The position numbers and the translations under genes were made by a program. A stretch of DNA of 5,469 nt. Source: Phycisphaerae bacterium. Its GTDB lineage: Bacteria; Planctomycetota; Phycisphaerae; UBA1845; Fen-1342. Of the stretch, positions 5,390-5,469 are shown piece after piece; the first letter of the stretch is position 1, and each line of letters opens with the position of its first letter. The DNA lies in contig JAFGRR010000275.1 of the NCBI GenBank assembly GCA_016935035.1, positions 1-5,469 of the forward strand, in the 5' to 3' direction. The notes under the pieces are model-generated. The model ran no database searches and was not told the DNA's origin. It was given only the letters and a program-made list of their open reading frames with translations.

Positions 5390-5469
5390 TCACGGCTCGT
5401 CGGTCGGTTCGAGCTTTCCGCCGGCGACCATCTCCCGCCCGCCGTCTATGTCGCTTGAGTGGGGTGGGC
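5390..5469 (-). CDS. possible C-terminal end of a minus-strand gene running off the right edge
   Basis: From the right edge the minus strand is open for 25 full codons to a TGA at 5392-5390, reading roughly PPHSSDIDGGREMVAGGKLEPTDEP. About 80 percent of third codon positions are G or C, like the genes in this window, and the peptide is hydrophilic like many C-termini. No domain can be recognised. The frame is short enough to be open by chance in GC-rich DNA, so this is a tentative call. Confidence 0.27.
   Translation of the reverse strand, partial: PPHSSDIDGGREMVAGGKLEPTDEP

Noticed and set aside
4889..5458. Plus-strand frame overlapping the end of the ATP-grasp gene and running beyond it
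   Set aside because: Arg/Pro-rich out-of-frame translation without domain features; most of it overlaps conserved ATP-grasp motifs.

Overview
The window is GC-rich bacterial DNA, most likely from a planctomycete, probably Phycisphaerae or a related lineage. The clue is the C-terminal tail of the partial gene at the left edge. It carries a paired dockerin-like calcium-binding repeat (D-x-N-C-D-G...DIFDIDAFVLAI, then D-C-N-G-D-G...DVFDIGAFVDIV), which I associate with secreted planctomycete proteins. This assignment comes from memory of the family and was not checked by a search.

Layout. (1) Positions 1-267, plus strand: 3' end of a secreted or surface protein with an FN3-like end and dockerin-like repeats. 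(2) Positions 340-3670, minus strand: three co-directional genes with gaps of 45 and 55 bp, probably one operon. In transcription order they are a RimJ/RimL-type GNAT acetyltransferase (3670-3080), a TPR-AAA+ ATPase of the SpoVK/Ycf46/Vps4 type (3034-1685), and a TPR protein with a multi-pass membrane C-terminus (1629-340). (3) Positions 3671-4139: a 469-bp gene-free divergent region. It holds a 130-bp MITE-like palindromic element at 3811-3940, with near-perfect terminal inverted repeats, long inner inverted repeats and flanking TA dinucleotides. (4) Positions 4140-5246, plus strand: an ATP-grasp ligase-like protein behind a consensus Shine-Dalgarno. (5) Positions 5247-5469: a lone sequence matching 16 of 20 bases of the MITE terminus, a perfect 8-bp hairpin, and perhaps the last 25 codons of a minus-strand gene entering from the right.

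How the genes may work together. The ATPase and the membrane protein both carry TPR repeats and are adjacent in the same direction. The simplest reading is a membrane-recruited AAA+ remodelling or unfolding module in which the TPR arrays handle partner binding. The acetyltransferase is the upstream member of the same run, and a functional link is only inferred. The ATP-grasp gene is transcribed away from this group and is probably independent. No CRISPR array, rRNA, tRNA or intact insertion sequence was seen.
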